This document shows, one piece after another, positions 1 through 9,255 of a DNA stretch of 64,000 bases. A program made the position numbers and the translations under genes. The notes below the pieces were generated by a model. It did no database searches and had not been told where the DNA came from. It saw nothing but the letters and a program-made list of their open reading frames with translations. The DNA is from Flavobacterium defluvii (GTDB lineage: Bacteria; Bacteroidota; Bacteroidia; Flavobacteriales; Flavobacteriaceae): contig NZ_FQWC01000005.1 in assembly GCF_900129555.1 (NCBI RefSeq), forward strand, positions 1-64,000. Direction: 5' to 3'. Position 1 is the first letter of the stretch. Each line of letters opens with the position of its first letter.

Positions 1-3000
1 ATACTTTCACCCAGGTGATTACTATTCAGGACACAACTGCTCCAGCCTGGACAACAACCGCAAATTCATTAAATGTAACTTTAGAATGCAGTGATGCAGC
101 AGGGCTTGCAAATGCTCAGGCATTATTCCCAACGGCTTCCGATTCCTGCGATAGTGATGTTTCCAATATTATAAAAGTAAGCGGAGGGTTTACAGCTTCT
201 GAAGGATGTTCAAATTCCGGAACTTATATTAATACCTGGACCGTAAAAGATGACTGCGGAAATACTTCGGATACTTTTACTCAGGTGATTACTATTCAGG
301 ACACAACTGCTCCAGCCTGGGCAACTCAGGCAGGTTCTTTAAATGTAACTTTAGAATGCAGTGATACAGCAGGACTTGCAAATGCTCAGGCATTATTCCC
401 AACGGCTACAGATTTATGCGATAGTGATGTTTCCAATATTATAAAAGTAAGCGGAGGGTTTACAGCTTCTGAAGGATGTTCAAATTCAGGAACTTATACT
501 AATACCTGGACCGTAAAAGACGACTGCGGAAATACTTCGGATACTTTTACCCAGGTGATTACTATTCAGGACACAACTGCTCCAGCATGGACAACTCAGG
601 CAGGTTCTTTAAATATAACTTTAGAATGCAGTGATACAGCAGGATTAAACAATGCTCAATCTCAAGCACCAATTGCAGTAGATAATTGTAATGGATCTGT
701 AACGTACACTAAAACAAGTGGACAATTACAACGTGGAAATTGCGGCAGTACAGGAACCTATACAAATACCTGGACCGCAAAAGATACATGCGGAAATATT
801 TCTAATGTTTTTACGCAAGTAATTACAATTCAGGATACATCAGCGCCAGTTTGGACAACTCAGGCAGGTTCTTTAAATATAACTTTAGAATGCAGTGATT
901 CGGCCGGTTTAGAAAATGCTCAAAATCTAGCTCCTGCTGCAGCTGCAAATTGTACTTTAATTACTTATGAAAAAACCAGCGGTCAGTTTATAGCTTCTGA
1001 AGCATGTTCAAATGCAGGTACTTATACCAACAGCTGGATTGCAAAAGATGAATGTGGAAATGTTACCGATAGTTTCGTTCAAATCATAACTATTAAAGAT
1101 ACAACAGTACCAGCTTTTATTGGAAATCTTCCTACGGATATTACCGTTTCCTGCGATGCAGTTCCTGAACCTGCTGATATTGAAGCTTCTGATAATTGCA
1201 GCGGAAATTTACCAATTGTATATTCTGAAACAAAAAGTGATGTTTTAAATGAATGTGGTACAGATTATACTTTAATTCGAAAATGGACTACGAGCGATTG
1301 CAGTGGAAATACAATTTCGCATACCCAAACCATAATAGTAAAAGATACCACTCCACCAACAGGAACTGTACCGGCTGATGTGGCAGATTTACAAAATATT
1401 GGCGATATTCCGGCAGCGAATCCGCAAAGTGTAATTAATCCAACAGACAATTGCAGCAGCTCAGTTAATATTACTGTCAGCGATTCCAACAACGGAGGAA
1501 GCGGCTGTAACGGAAATCCTTACATCTTAACCCGAACTTATACATTGATAGACTGTGCAGGAAATAAAACCGAATTAGTTCAAACTTTTACAGTTGAAAA
1601 TAAAGTCTTTGTAACGGATGTAGTATCAAATGCAACTTGCTTTGGAAAAAATGATGGTTCAATTTTAGTAACCAGCAGTCCTAATGCAACAGTGGTTATT
1701 ACAAATGATCAAAATGAAGTTGTAGGCAGCACAAATTTACCTGCCGGAACTTATACACTTACCGCGACATCTTTTGTAAATGGAGAAGGCCAGACTTGTA
1801 CTGCGACCACTACAGTTGTGATTACACAACCTGAATATACTGTAAAAATATCCGGATATGTAATTAATGTGGAAACAAATACAGGAATTCCAAATGTACC
1901 TATTACTTTAATTCCGCAAGGTTCTACAACCGGTCCAATTTTGCTTCGTTTAACCGCAATGGATGGTTCATACAACTTTACAGGAATGCCGGAAGGAAGT
2001 TATCTGGTTCAGGTTCAAGATGCTAATTTGAATAATATCTATCAATTATATCCTGTTGATTCGAGCTTATTCTTTACAACGATTGAAAATTGTAGTTTCC
2101 AACAGCATAATTTCGAATATGGTTCATCTACACTTCCTGTATTAGGTGATTATGTTTGGTATGATGTAAACAGCAACGGAATTCAGGACGAATGGTATGA
2201 TGCAAATAATGACGGCGTAGTTACTAAAAATGTTCCTGATGCAAATGGCGCAATAGACTACAGCCTATGGGAATGGATTGATTTTAACGGAGACGGAAGT
2301 TACAAGGGGCCTTTGAATGTGGGCGAATTAAATGCTGGCGGTTTTGGAAACGCATTATCCCCAAATATTATAATTGATGGTCCAAATGGATATCATGAAG
2401 AAGTAATAATTGGAATTCAGGGATTCTGGAGAGACAGACCAAATCAGCAAAATCCATATGGAAATTATACTATAAAATTAGTTAAAGATGCCAATCTCGA
2501 TACTATGGCGGCAGCTCTTGGAGCAACCGGACTTATTAAAGTGCTTCCAAATGCGGCAGACAAAAAAATAACTGCTAAAACCGGTAAGATACAAATGCAT
2601 ACAGTATGCTCCACTACTACTCAAAGTGGGTATATAGTAAATGTTACGCCCGAAGATTTAGTTCATTTAGATGCTGATTTTGGCATAAGCTGCAAACAAT
2701 ACCTTGACATTGTCGCTAATGATGATAATGCCGGACCAATTGCCGGTGTAAACCACACAACGACAAATGTATTAAATGTGTTACTGAATGACACATTAGA
2801 AGGAAATCCTGTAACAGCATCTGATGTAATTATCACTACAGTAACACCAAACGAGTTTTTACAATTAAATCCAGATGGCTCTGTAGATGTTTTGCCAAAT
2901 GCACCTGTTGGCACGCTAACATTGGTATATCAAATTTGCGAAGCAGATCAAACTTCAAACTGTGATACTGCAACGGTAACTATCACAATAGAAGCACCAG

Positions 3001-4580
3001 TTATGACAGTTACAGCCACAGCAATTTGTGTAAACGATGTTCCGTATATTGATTATACTGTAACTCCAACAAATTTCACTCCTGTAAATGGTGTAACAAT
3101 TGCCTGGGCAAATGCACAAAATACTGTAATAGCCACAATGACTGATTTACCTTTAAGCGGACGCGTTTTATGGCCTGGTGCATTGGTTGATGAAGCAGGA
3201 AATGGTATTGACTGGCCGGGATGGATATTCCAAAATAATAAATGGATTCAGGGTGCGGACGGTTTCGAATCTTTACGTCCTGCTGTTAACTTAACCATAT
3301 CAGTAAACCCAAGTGAAACCATAACTGTAAATTATCCACCAGCCGATCCTTATTGCATAGCCAGACCAGCATTTGCAATAGTAGCAAATGATGATAATCC
3401 GCCAACAATTACAGGGCCGGCGGGAGTAATAAATATTGTAAATGTATTTAACAATGATACTTTAAACAACGATCCGGTAAATCCAAATGATGTAACACTT
3501 ACTCTGGTAACACCAGATCCAACAAATACATTAACCTTAAATCCAGATGGTTCTGTAGATGCTGCACCAAATACACCAGCAGGAACTTACACATTAACGT
3601 ATCAAATTTGCGAAAATGCCGATGCCGGAAACTGCGACACAGCAATTGTTACAGTAATAATTGTTGATCCTGTACCGCCTACTCCGGTTATTGCTAATGA
3701 TGATGTCTATGATAATATTGGCTGTAATACTTTTGGATTGGTTGGAAATGTTTTAAGTAACGATTTTAAAGGTCAGCTTCCGGCAACACTAGAATTGGTC
3801 GACTTCACATTATTAAGCGAAAATCAAAATGAGGCAAAAACAGATCCAAACATTACCATTGACATTTCAGGAAATGTAAATGTATCAGGTTTAACTCCGC
3901 CAGGAACTTATACATATATGTATCGTATTTGCGATAAATTAAGTTCCGAAAACTGCGATACGGCAACAGTAACGATAATTGTAGTTCCAAATGGAATTAC
4001 TAACATAACCGGCGAAGCTTGTAATGAAGATTCTTCTTTAATAAACTTATCAAATTTACTTCCTGAAGGTACACCAATAAACGGAACCTGGATTGACACA
4101 AACAATTCTAATGCCTTACAGGGTAATATCCTGAATCCGTTTGGTCTTACTCTTGGAAATTATACTTTCGAATATAAAATAACCGATGAAAATTGTCCAA
4201 GAAGTGTCGTACTAAACATGGAAATTAATAACGACTGCCAGGTTTTAGCATGCGGAAACATTTTAGTACATAATGCTTTCTCTCCAAATGGCGACGGAAT
4301 AAATGATGTCTTCGTAATTGATAATATTAGTGATTTAACCTGTTATCCTGAAAATACGGTTGAAATCTATAATCGTTGGGGAATATTAGTATTTGAAACT
4401 ACAAATTACAACAATACAACCAATGCTTTTGATGGGACATCAAGAGGTAGAGTAACTGTTCATAAATCTGACAAATTACCATCGGGTACATATTTCTACA
4501 TTCTTAATTACAAATCGTTAGACGGTAATAATGCAATTCAAAATAATAAGGAAGACGGATTTTTATATCTGTCTAAATAA
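1..4580 (+). CDS. Giant T9SS-secreted adhesin-like repeat protein (5' truncated)
   Basis: The reading frame is open from the first bases of the window and begins inside a repeat, so the true start lies upstream. About 1,525 residues are visible. The first four units (about 90 residues, 270 bp each) are Ig/HYR-like, each with an ITIQDT.AP.W segment and a Cys-rich D.CGN motif; units 1-3 are almost identical in DNA. Two further HYR-like units follow to about residue 540, then a carboxypeptidase-regulatory-like fold (about 610-690), an SdrD B-like segment (GDYVWYDVNSNGIQD, about 710), and cadherin-like modules beginning ANDD. The last 110 residues (from about nt 4250; FSPNGDGINDVF, EIYNRWG, LPSGTYFY) match the gliding-motility-associated type B C-terminal sorting domain used by the type IX secretion system. 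The protein is therefore probably exported and attached to the surface, like SprB-type adhesins. The PorP/SprF and OmpA genes directly downstream support this. The ligand is unknown. Confidence 0.9.
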   Translation, partial: TFTQVITIQDTTAPAWTTTANSLNVTLECSDAAGLANAQALFPTASDSCDSDVSNIIKVSGGFTASEGCSNSGTYINTWTVKDDCGNTSDTFTQVITIQDTTAPAWATQAGSLNVTLECSDTAGLANAQALFPTATDLCDSDVSNIIKVSGGFTASEGCSNSGTYTNTWTVKDDCGNTSDTFTQVITIQDTTAPAWTTQAGSLNITLECSDTAGLNNAQSQAPIAVDNCNGSVTYTKTSGQLQRGNCGSTGTYTNTWTAKDTCGNISNVFTQVITIQDTSAPVWTTQAGSLNITLECSDSAGLENAQNLAPAAAANCTLITYEKTSGQFIASEACSNAGTYTNSWIAKDECGNVTDSFVQIITIKDTTVPAFIGNLPTDITVSCDAVPEPADIEASDNCSGNLPIVYSETKSDVLNECGTDYTLIRKWTTSDCSGNTISHTQTIIVKDTTPPTGTVPADVADLQNIGDIPAANPQSVINPTDNCSSSVNITVSDSNNGGSGCNGNPYILTRTYTLIDCAGNKTELVQTFTVENKVFVTDVVSNATCFGKNDGSILVTSSPNATVVITNDQNEVVGSTNLPAGTYTLTATSFVNGEGQTCTATTTVVITQPEYTVKISGYVINVETNTGIPNVPITLIPQGSTTGPILLRLTAMDGSYNFTGMPEGSYLVQVQDANLNNIYQLYPVDSSLFFTTIENCSFQQHNFEYGSSTLPVLGDYVWYDVNSNGIQDEWYDANNDGVVTKNVPDANGAIDYSLWEWIDFNGDGSYKGPLNVGELNAGGFGNALSPNIIIDGPNGYHEEVIIGIQGFWRDRPNQQNPYGNYTIKLVKDANLDTMAAALGATGLIKVLPNAADKKITAKTGKIQMHTVCSTTTQSGYIVNVTPEDLVHLDADFGISCKQYLDIVANDDNAGPIAGVNHTTTNVLNVLLNDTLEGNPVTASDVIITTVTPNEFLQLNPDGSVDVLPNAPVGTLTLVYQICEADQTSNCDTATVTITIEAPVMTVTATAICVNDVPYIDYTVTPTNFTPVNGVTIAWANAQNTVIATMTDLPLSGRVLWPGALVDEAGNGIDWPGWIFQNNKWIQGADGFESLRPAVNLTISVNPSETITVNYPPADPYCIARPAFAIVANDDNPPTITGPAGVINIVNVFNNDTLNNDPVNPNDVTLTLVTPDPTNTLTLNPDGSVDAAPNTPAGTYTLTYQICENADAGNCDTAIVTVIIVDPVPPTPVIANDDVYDNIGCNTFGLVGNVLSNDFKGQLPATLELVDFTLLSENQNEAKTDPNITIDISGNVNVSGLTPPGTYTYMYRICDKLSSENCDTATVTIIVVPNGITNITGEACNEDSSLINLSNLLPEGTPINGTWIDTNNSNALQGNILNPFGLTLGNYTFEYKITDENCPRSVVLNMEINNDCQVLACGNILVHNAFSPNGDGINDVFVIDNISDLTCYPENTVEIYNRWGILVFETTNYNNTTNAFDGTSRGRVTVHKSDKLPSGTYFYILNYKSLDGNNAIQNNKEDGFLYLSK
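15..830 (+). repeat. Tandem ~270-bp coding repeats in the adhesin gene
   Basis: The segment GTGATTACTATTCAGGACAC recurs at 15, 285 and 555, with a diverged fourth copy near 819. Units 1 and 2 are nearly identical at the DNA level over their whole length, including synonymous positions, which points to recent duplication or gene conversion. Assemblies from short reads could collapse this region. Confidence 0.9.
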
Positions 4581-4644
4581 ACGTTCACTCGCTATATAAA
4601 ACACTATTATATAGCTAGTTACAATAAAAATGTAAAAATTTACT

Positions 4645-4652
4645 TAATTTTG
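4645..4652 (+). promoter_or_regulatory. Possible -7 element (TAATTTTG) of the porP-like gene
   Basis: TAATTTTG fits the Bacteroidota -7 consensus TAnnTTTG and lies 51 nt before the ATG at 4704, in the 123-nt gap after the adhesin gene. No clear TTG is present at -33, so the call is weak. The gap also holds an A/T-rich inverted repeat (GCTATATAA near 4610) but no terminator, so readthrough from the adhesin gene is also possible. Confidence 0.35.
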
Positions 4653-4703
4653 AATAAGGAAAAACTGACTTTTTGATTTGAAAATAATTAATACACATCT
4701 ATT

Positions 4704-5621
4704 ATGAGAACAAAATTATTTTTCTTCGTCATTATGTTTATAACCTTTTTTGGTTATGCACAGCAAGATGCACAGTATACTCAGTATATGTATAACGCAA
4801 TAAACATAAATCCCGCTTATGCAGGATCAAGGGGAGTTTTAAGTATCTTTGGGCTTTACAGAACTCAATGGGTAGGTCTGGATGGAGCGCCGCAAACTGC
4901 TACTTTCTCAGCAAATACTCCCATAAACAATAGTAATGTAGGAGTTGGAGTATCGCTGGTAAATGATAAAATTGGTCCAACAAATGAGACAACTATTTCT
5001 GCAGATTTATCTTACACACTTCAAACATCACCAGATTTTAAACTTTCATTCGGTCTTAAAGGAAGTGCTAATTTATTCAACTTAGATATAACCAAACTAA
5101 ATCCGGAAGATCAGGGCGACCCCCAGTTTCAGGATTTAGACAATAAATTTTCACCCAACATTGGTGCCGGTATATATTTTCATTCAGAAAAAGCTTATAT
5201 CGGTTTATCAGTTCCAAATTTTATTGAGAGTAATAAATTCGATACTAATGATTATGTAATCTACAAATCAAAGATCAATTATTATTTAATGGGTGGTTAT
5301 GTATTTGATCTTGACAAACTCGAATATATTAAATTCAAACCTGCCGCTTTGGTTAAAATGGTAGAAGGAGCGCCGCTTCAGGTAGACGTTTCTGCTAATT
5401 TTATGTTCTTCGAAAAATTCGTAGCGGGAGTTTCTTACAGATGGAGTGCTTCTTTAAGCGGAATTGTCGGATTTCAAATTACAGACGGTCTTTATTTAGG
5501 ATATGGTTACGACCGCGAAACCACAAAACTAAATAATTATAATTCAGGGTCGCATGAAATATATCTGCGCTATGAATTCTTTAAAAACTCCAGCAAAATG
5601 ACAACACCTCGTTTCTTCTAA
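4704..5621 (+). CDS. PorP/SprF family type IX secretion outer-membrane protein
   Basis: This 305-residue protein has an N-terminal signal peptide ending near FGYAQQ, followed by the family hallmark QDAQYTQYMYN..NINPAYAGSRG. The rest is a series of amphipathic beta strands as in an outer-membrane barrel (for example FKLSFGLKGSANLF), ending in aromatic residues. PorP/SprF proteins are typically encoded right after large type B sorting-domain adhesins and are needed for their secretion or attachment (SprF for SprB). Its position between such an adhesin and an OmpA protein fits that role. The specific partnership with the upstream adhesin is inferred from gene order. The OmpA gene starts 6 nt after its stop codon. 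Confidence 0.92.
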   Translation: MRTKLFFFVIMFITFFGYAQQDAQYTQYMYNAININPAYAGSRGVLSIFGLYRTQWVGLDGAPQTATFSANTPINNSNVGVGVSLVNDKIGPTNETTISADLSYTLQTSPDFKLSFGLKGSANLFNLDITKLNPEDQGDPQFQDLDNKFSPNIGAGIYFHSEKAYIGLSVPNFIESNKFDTNDYVIYKSKINYYLMGGYVFDLDKLEYIKFKPAALVKMVEGAPLQVDVSANFMFFEKFVAGVSYRWSASLSGIVGFQITDGLYLGYGYDRETTKLNNYNSGSHEIYLRYEFFKNSSKMTTPRFF

Positions 5622-5627
5622 AAAATA

Positions 5628-7568
5628 ATGGTTATGAAAAACTATACATTTCTTTGTTTAATAATTTTGAATGTTTTTTTCAGCTATTCGCAGCAGTCGA
5701 AAATCAATTCCGGTGCGAAAAAGTATGATAGTTATGCATACGTTGATGTGATCAAAACCTATGAACGTGTAGCAAATAAAGGATATAAGTCTGAAGATTT
5801 ATATAAGAAACTCGGTAACTCATATTATTTTAATTCAAATTTTGAAGGAGCAGTAAAATGGTACGATGAATTATTCTCAACAAATCCATCACCGGAAGCC
5901 GAATATTATTATCGATATGCACAATCCTTAAAATCAACCGGACAAATGAATAAAGCTGATAAAATTCTCAGCGAATTCAATGCAAAATATAAAAACGATT
6001 CAAGAGCAAAACTTTATCGAAATAATCCCAATTATCTGGATAAAATCAAAGCTAATTCAGGCCGATATAAAATTGAAGATGCCGGAATCAACTCAAAATA
6101 TTCTGATTACGGAAGTTTTGTTTACAATAATAAAATCTATTTTGCATCGGCCAGAGACACAGGAAATTTTTCTAAACGAAAACACAAATGGACCGGAGAA
6201 TATTTTACCAATATTTATGATGCAGATATCGATGCCCAGAGTGGCCAGCCATCCAAAGTACATAAAATAAGATCCGAAATAAACAAGCGTTTTCACGAAT
6301 CAACTATTGTTTTTACGAAAGATGGAAATACGGTTTATTTTACCCGAAACAATTTTGTTGATGGTAAGAAAGGCAAAGATGCCAATAATGTTACACTGGT
6401 AAAAATTTACAAAGCCAGTCTGGAAAACGGAAAATGGACTAACATTACGGCACTTCCTTTTACAAGCGATAACTACAGCACGGGGCATCCCGCACTTAGT
6501 CCCGATGAAAAAACAATGTATTTTGCATCAGACATGCCCGGATCAATTGGCCAGTCTGATATCTATAAAATCAGCATAAACAGCGATGGAAGCTTTGGAA
6601 CTCCTCAAAATCTGGGAAAAGAAATTAATACCGAAGGAAAAGAAACATTTCCTTACATAACCAGTGAAAATGAGATCTATTTCGCTTCAGATGGTCATCC
6701 TGGTCTGGGCGGACTTGATGTATTTGTAGGGCAGATTGACACTGATGGAACTATCAGTGATATCGAAAATGTAGGTGCCGATATAAATTCTCCAAAAGAT
6801 GATTTTGCTTATATTATCGATCCTGTTAGCAGAATAGGGTATTTTTCATCAAATAAAGACGGCGGACTAGGTTCTGATGACATTTACAAATTCCTGGAAA
6901 CCAAACGCCTAAAATGCATTCAGGAATTAAGCGGTGTTGTTACAGATGCTGCAAGCGGTGAAATACTTCCCGGAACTAAACTCACATTATACGATGGCAT
7001 GCAAAAAATAAAAAATTCTGGAGTTGCAGATGCAGCAGGAAAATACAGTTTTGTTGTCGAATGTGGAAAAAATTATAGTGTAAGAGCCGAAAAACCTGAT
7101 TATGCTACTAAAGAAGTTAGCGTAACAATTCCAAAAACAAGCGGAAAAACTGACCTTCCGATTGCACTTGAAAAATCGGTCTGTAAAGTCGCTGTTGGTG
7201 ATGATTTAGGAAAATGTTTCGGTATAAAAAGAATTTATTTTGATCTTGATAAATCTAATATTAGAACCGAAGCTGCTTTGGATTTGGAAAAGATACTTGA
7301 TGTTTTAAGCCAAAATCCAACTATGAAACTTGATATTCGTTCACATACAGACAGCAGAGCTTCTCATCAATACAATCAGGCATTATCTGACCGAAGAGCA
7401 AAAGCAACCATCGATTGGTTAATTCAAAACGGTGTAGCTAAAAACCGCTTAACAGGAAGAGGATATGGTGAAACAGAATTGGTAAACAACTGTTCTGACA
7501 ATGTAGATTGTACCGAGGAACAACACCAAATGAATCGAAGAAGCGAGTTTATTATTACCGGATTATAA
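5628..7568 (+). CDS. OmpA family protein with TPR, PD40 and carboxypeptidase-like domains (PorE-like)
   Basis: This 646-residue protein starts at ATG 5628, with an alternative ATG at 5634 (MKNYTFLCL). It has a signal peptide ending near FFSYSQQ. Domain order: TPR-like helices (about 30-135), WD40/PD40-type beta-propeller blades (about 140-425; repeats such as HPALSPDEKTMYFASDMPG and YITSENEIYFASDGHPG), a carboxypeptidase-regulatory-like domain (about 430-515), and a C-terminal OmpA peptidoglycan-binding domain (about 530-646; IYFDLDKSNI, LDIRSHTDSRAS, NRRSEFIITGL). The same architecture occurs in PorE of the Porphyromonas T9SS, which links outer-membrane components to peptidoglycan. It is almost certainly cotranscribed with the porP/sprF-like gene (6-nt gap). 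A strong terminator follows. Confidence 0.9.
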   Translation: MVMKNYTFLCLIILNVFFSYSQQSKINSGAKKYDSYAYVDVIKTYERVANKGYKSEDLYKKLGNSYYFNSNFEGAVKWYDELFSTNPSPEAEYYYRYAQSLKSTGQMNKADKILSEFNAKYKNDSRAKLYRNNPNYLDKIKANSGRYKIEDAGINSKYSDYGSFVYNNKIYFASARDTGNFSKRKHKWTGEYFTNIYDADIDAQSGQPSKVHKIRSEINKRFHESTIVFTKDGNTVYFTRNNFVDGKKGKDANNVTLVKIYKASLENGKWTNITALPFTSDNYSTGHPALSPDEKTMYFASDMPGSIGQSDIYKISINSDGSFGTPQNLGKEINTEGKETFPYITSENEIYFASDGHPGLGGLDVFVGQIDTDGTISDIENVGADINSPKDDFAYIIDPVSRIGYFSSNKDGGLGSDDIYKFLETKRLKCIQELSGVVTDAASGEILPGTKLTLYDGMQKIKNSGVADAAGKYSFVVECGKNYSVRAEKPDYATKEVSVTIPKTSGKTDLPIALEKSVCKVAVGDDLGKCFGIKRIYFDLDKSNIRTEAALDLEKILDVLSQNPTMKLDIRSHTDSRASHQYNQALSDRRAKATIDWLIQNGVAKNRLTGRGYGETELVNNCSDNVDCTEEQHQMNRRSEFIITGL

Positions 7569-7591
7569 ATATAAAAACCACTAAAAACTTA

Positions 7592-7623
7592 AAAAAGCTG
7601 TCTAAAATTTAGACAGCTTTTTT
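7592..7623 (+). terminator. Rho-independent terminator after the OmpA gene
   Basis: Arms AAAAAGCTGTCTAAA and TTTAGACAGCTTTTT form a near-perfect stem around a 1-nt centre and end in a T run. It closes the adhesin-porP-ompA cluster. The A-rich 5' arm means it could also work on the minus strand for the CAP-domain gene. Confidence 0.88.
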
Positions 7624-7689
7624 AATAAAACGTCGTTACAATTCAGGAAATTGCAACAACAACTAACCAACCAGTTCAAATGTTTACTT

Positions 7690-8196
7690 TTAGATTTTCA
7701 CAAATATATTTGTGTAATATTTTTTTCCGTTAGCGTCTGTAGATACAGAAATACCAAAATGAGTATAATCGCCTTCAATATTCTCTTTATGTCCGGGACT
7801 TGCAAGCCACGCTTTTAAAACGGCTTCAGAAGTTTTGTAGTTGTAAGCCACATTTTCTCCTACTTTTTTAGCCCCCAAAACACTCATAATATTATTAGAA
7901 CGAGCTGTAAAATCATTATGATTTACAACATTGTTCGCAATCATATATTGATTGTGTTCTTCGCATTTATTAGAAATATGATTGCTTTTTTGCAATGTAT
8001 TTAAACCAATACTTAGTCTGTATTCGTTTATTAACTGCATGGTTTGCAGTTCGGATGTATTGTAGTTGTAGTCACTAATTAACTGTTCAGTTGTAGTACC
8101 ACTTTCATTTCCCTCGACGCTATCTGCAGAGCATGAGTTCATTGTGAACAACGTCACAATGAACACCATGGCGCACATAATCTTTTTCATAATCAT
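7690..8196 (-). CDS. CAP (SCP/PR-1-like) domain lipoprotein
   Basis: This protein has 168 residues; a second ATG at 8190 gives MKKIMCAM and may be the real start. A signal sequence ends in a lipobox-like FTMNSC, so it is probably a lipoprotein. The rest is a bacterial CAP domain: MQLINEYRLSIGL, NKCEEHNQYMI, NVVNHNDF, GENVAYNY, AVLKAWLASPGHKENI and THFGISV. His and Glu of the usual CAP cavity are visible in NHNDF, GENVA and SPGH. Related bacterial proteins are secreted and of mostly unknown function. The gene stands alone, facing the OmpA gene, with about 166 nt of featureless A/T-rich DNA before pdxH. Confidence 0.88.
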   Translation of the reverse strand: MIMKKIMCAMVFIVTLFTMNSCSADSVEGNESGTTTEQLISDYNYNTSELQTMQLINEYRLSIGLNTLQKSNHISNKCEEHNQYMIANNVVNHNDFTARSNNIMSVLGAKKVGENVAYNYKTSEAVLKAWLASPGHKENIEGDYTHFGISVSTDANGKKYYTNIFVKI

Positions 8197-8362
8197 TAGT
8201 AGTTTAAAGCTTTAAAGTAAATGTTGGGGCAAATCCTTTAAAATTATTATGTGACAATTTCTCCTTATTTATGGATCAAACGTATTTAATAAATCGTTAA
8301 ACTACAAAAATAGTCGACGAAATGCACTAAAAAAAATTAAAATACTATATAATTCTTACAAA

Positions 8363-9007
8363 TTAAGATGACAAACGTTCTATCTTCCATGAAAAGTCAG
8401 ATTGACTTGTATAGCGAATTCTGTCATGCAGCCTGTTAGGTCTTCCCTGCCAAAATTCTACCTGAAGTGGTGTTACCAAAAATCCGCCCCAATGGTCAGG
8501 TCTGGGAATTCGTTTTCCTTCAAATTCGGCTTCAAGTTTCTTTAAATTCTCTTCTAAAAAAGCTCTGGACGGAATAACTTCACTTTGATGTGATACAATT
8601 GCTCCTAGTTTACTTCCATCAGGACGCGAATCAAAATAATTATCTGAAATAATTTCAGAAGTTCGCTGTGCAATTCCTTTTATAATAACCTGACGTTCCA
8701 TTTCCTGCCAGAAAAAAGACAAACAAACATTTGGGTTTGCTGTAATAGCCTTTCCTTTTTCAGAATCGTAATTCGTATAAAATATAAACCCTTCTTCAGA
8801 GAATTTTTTCAATAAAACAACACGAGATTTTGGAAATCCATCCAAACCGATTGTCGAAACTGTCATAGCATTTACTTCACCGCTTGCGCCAAAATCTTCT
8901 ACTTCATGAAACCATCTGTTAAAAAGATTAATCGGATCTTCGGGAATATTGGTTTCTAATAACTCGCTTTTCTCGTAAGATTTTCTATAATTACTTAAAT
9001 CACTCAT
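8363..9007 (-). CDS. pdxH: Pyridoxamine 5'-phosphate oxidase
   Basis: The 214 residues are the normal length for PdxH, which oxidises pyridoxamine- or pyridoxine-5'-phosphate to pyridoxal-5'-phosphate using FMN in the cytosol. Visible motifs include PKSRVVLLKKF and GFIFYTNYDSEKGKA (FMN phosphate contacts), LSFFWQEMERQVIIKG, SRPDGSKLGAIVSHQSEVI, RPDHWGGFLVTPLQVEFWQGR and the C-terminal LHDRIRYT...W.IERLSS. The family signature (E-F-W-Q-G, R-x-H-D-R) is intact. The gene is preceded by a dispersed TTTTAGATT-type repeat and a palindromic repeat, and no partner gene is obvious. Confidence 0.96.
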   Translation of the reverse strand: MSDLSNYRKSYEKSELLETNIPEDPINLFNRWFHEVEDFGASGEVNAMTVSTIGLDGFPKSRVVLLKKFSEEGFIFYTNYDSEKGKAITANPNVCLSFFWQEMERQVIIKGIAQRTSEIISDNYFDSRPDGSKLGAIVSHQSEVIPSRAFLEENLKKLEAEFEGKRIPRPDHWGGFLVTPLQVEFWQGRPNRLHDRIRYTSQSDFSWKIERLSS

Positions 9008-9009
9008 GA

Positions 9010-9052
9010 TTTATTATTTTAGATTTTAGATTGTTGATTTTAGATTTATTAA
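9010..9052. repeat. Dispersed TTTTAGATT-type repeat upstream of pdxH
   Basis: The stretch reads ATTTTAGATTTTAGATTGTTG with variants. Very similar strings lie directly before the start codons of rnz (10162-10246) and the gene ending at 59172 (59655-59695). It looks like a short, A/T-rich dispersed repeat. Confidence 0.7.
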
Positions 9053-9106
9053 AAACTGATACTTGATTTTTGTTTCAGTTTTCAGGTTTCAAATTATTAT
9101 ACATTT

Positions 9107-9192
9107 GTCATCCTGAGCGAAGTCGAAGGACTTTTTACAACGATATCATAGATATGTAACAAAGCGTGGGCTTCGACTTCGCTCAGCATGAC
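9107..9192. repeat. Palindromic intergenic repeat, copy 1 (TGAGCGAAGTCGAAG family)
   Basis: Left arm 9107-9128 (GTCATCCTGAGCGAAGTCGA...) and right arm 9171-9192 (...TCGACTTCGCTCAGCATGAC) are inverted copies around a 42-nt centre. Two other copies occur at 10676-10735 and 57253-57316. It is a REP-like element that would form a long hairpin in RNA. Confidence 0.9.
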
Positions 9193-9255
9193 AAATCTGA
9201 TATATTACAAACTAGCAAAAACTTAGCACCTCAGCATCTTAGAACCTCACCGCTT

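Noticed and set aside
15..830. CRISPR or satellite array
   Set aside because: The repeats are 270-bp in-frame coding units of an adhesin, with no spacers.
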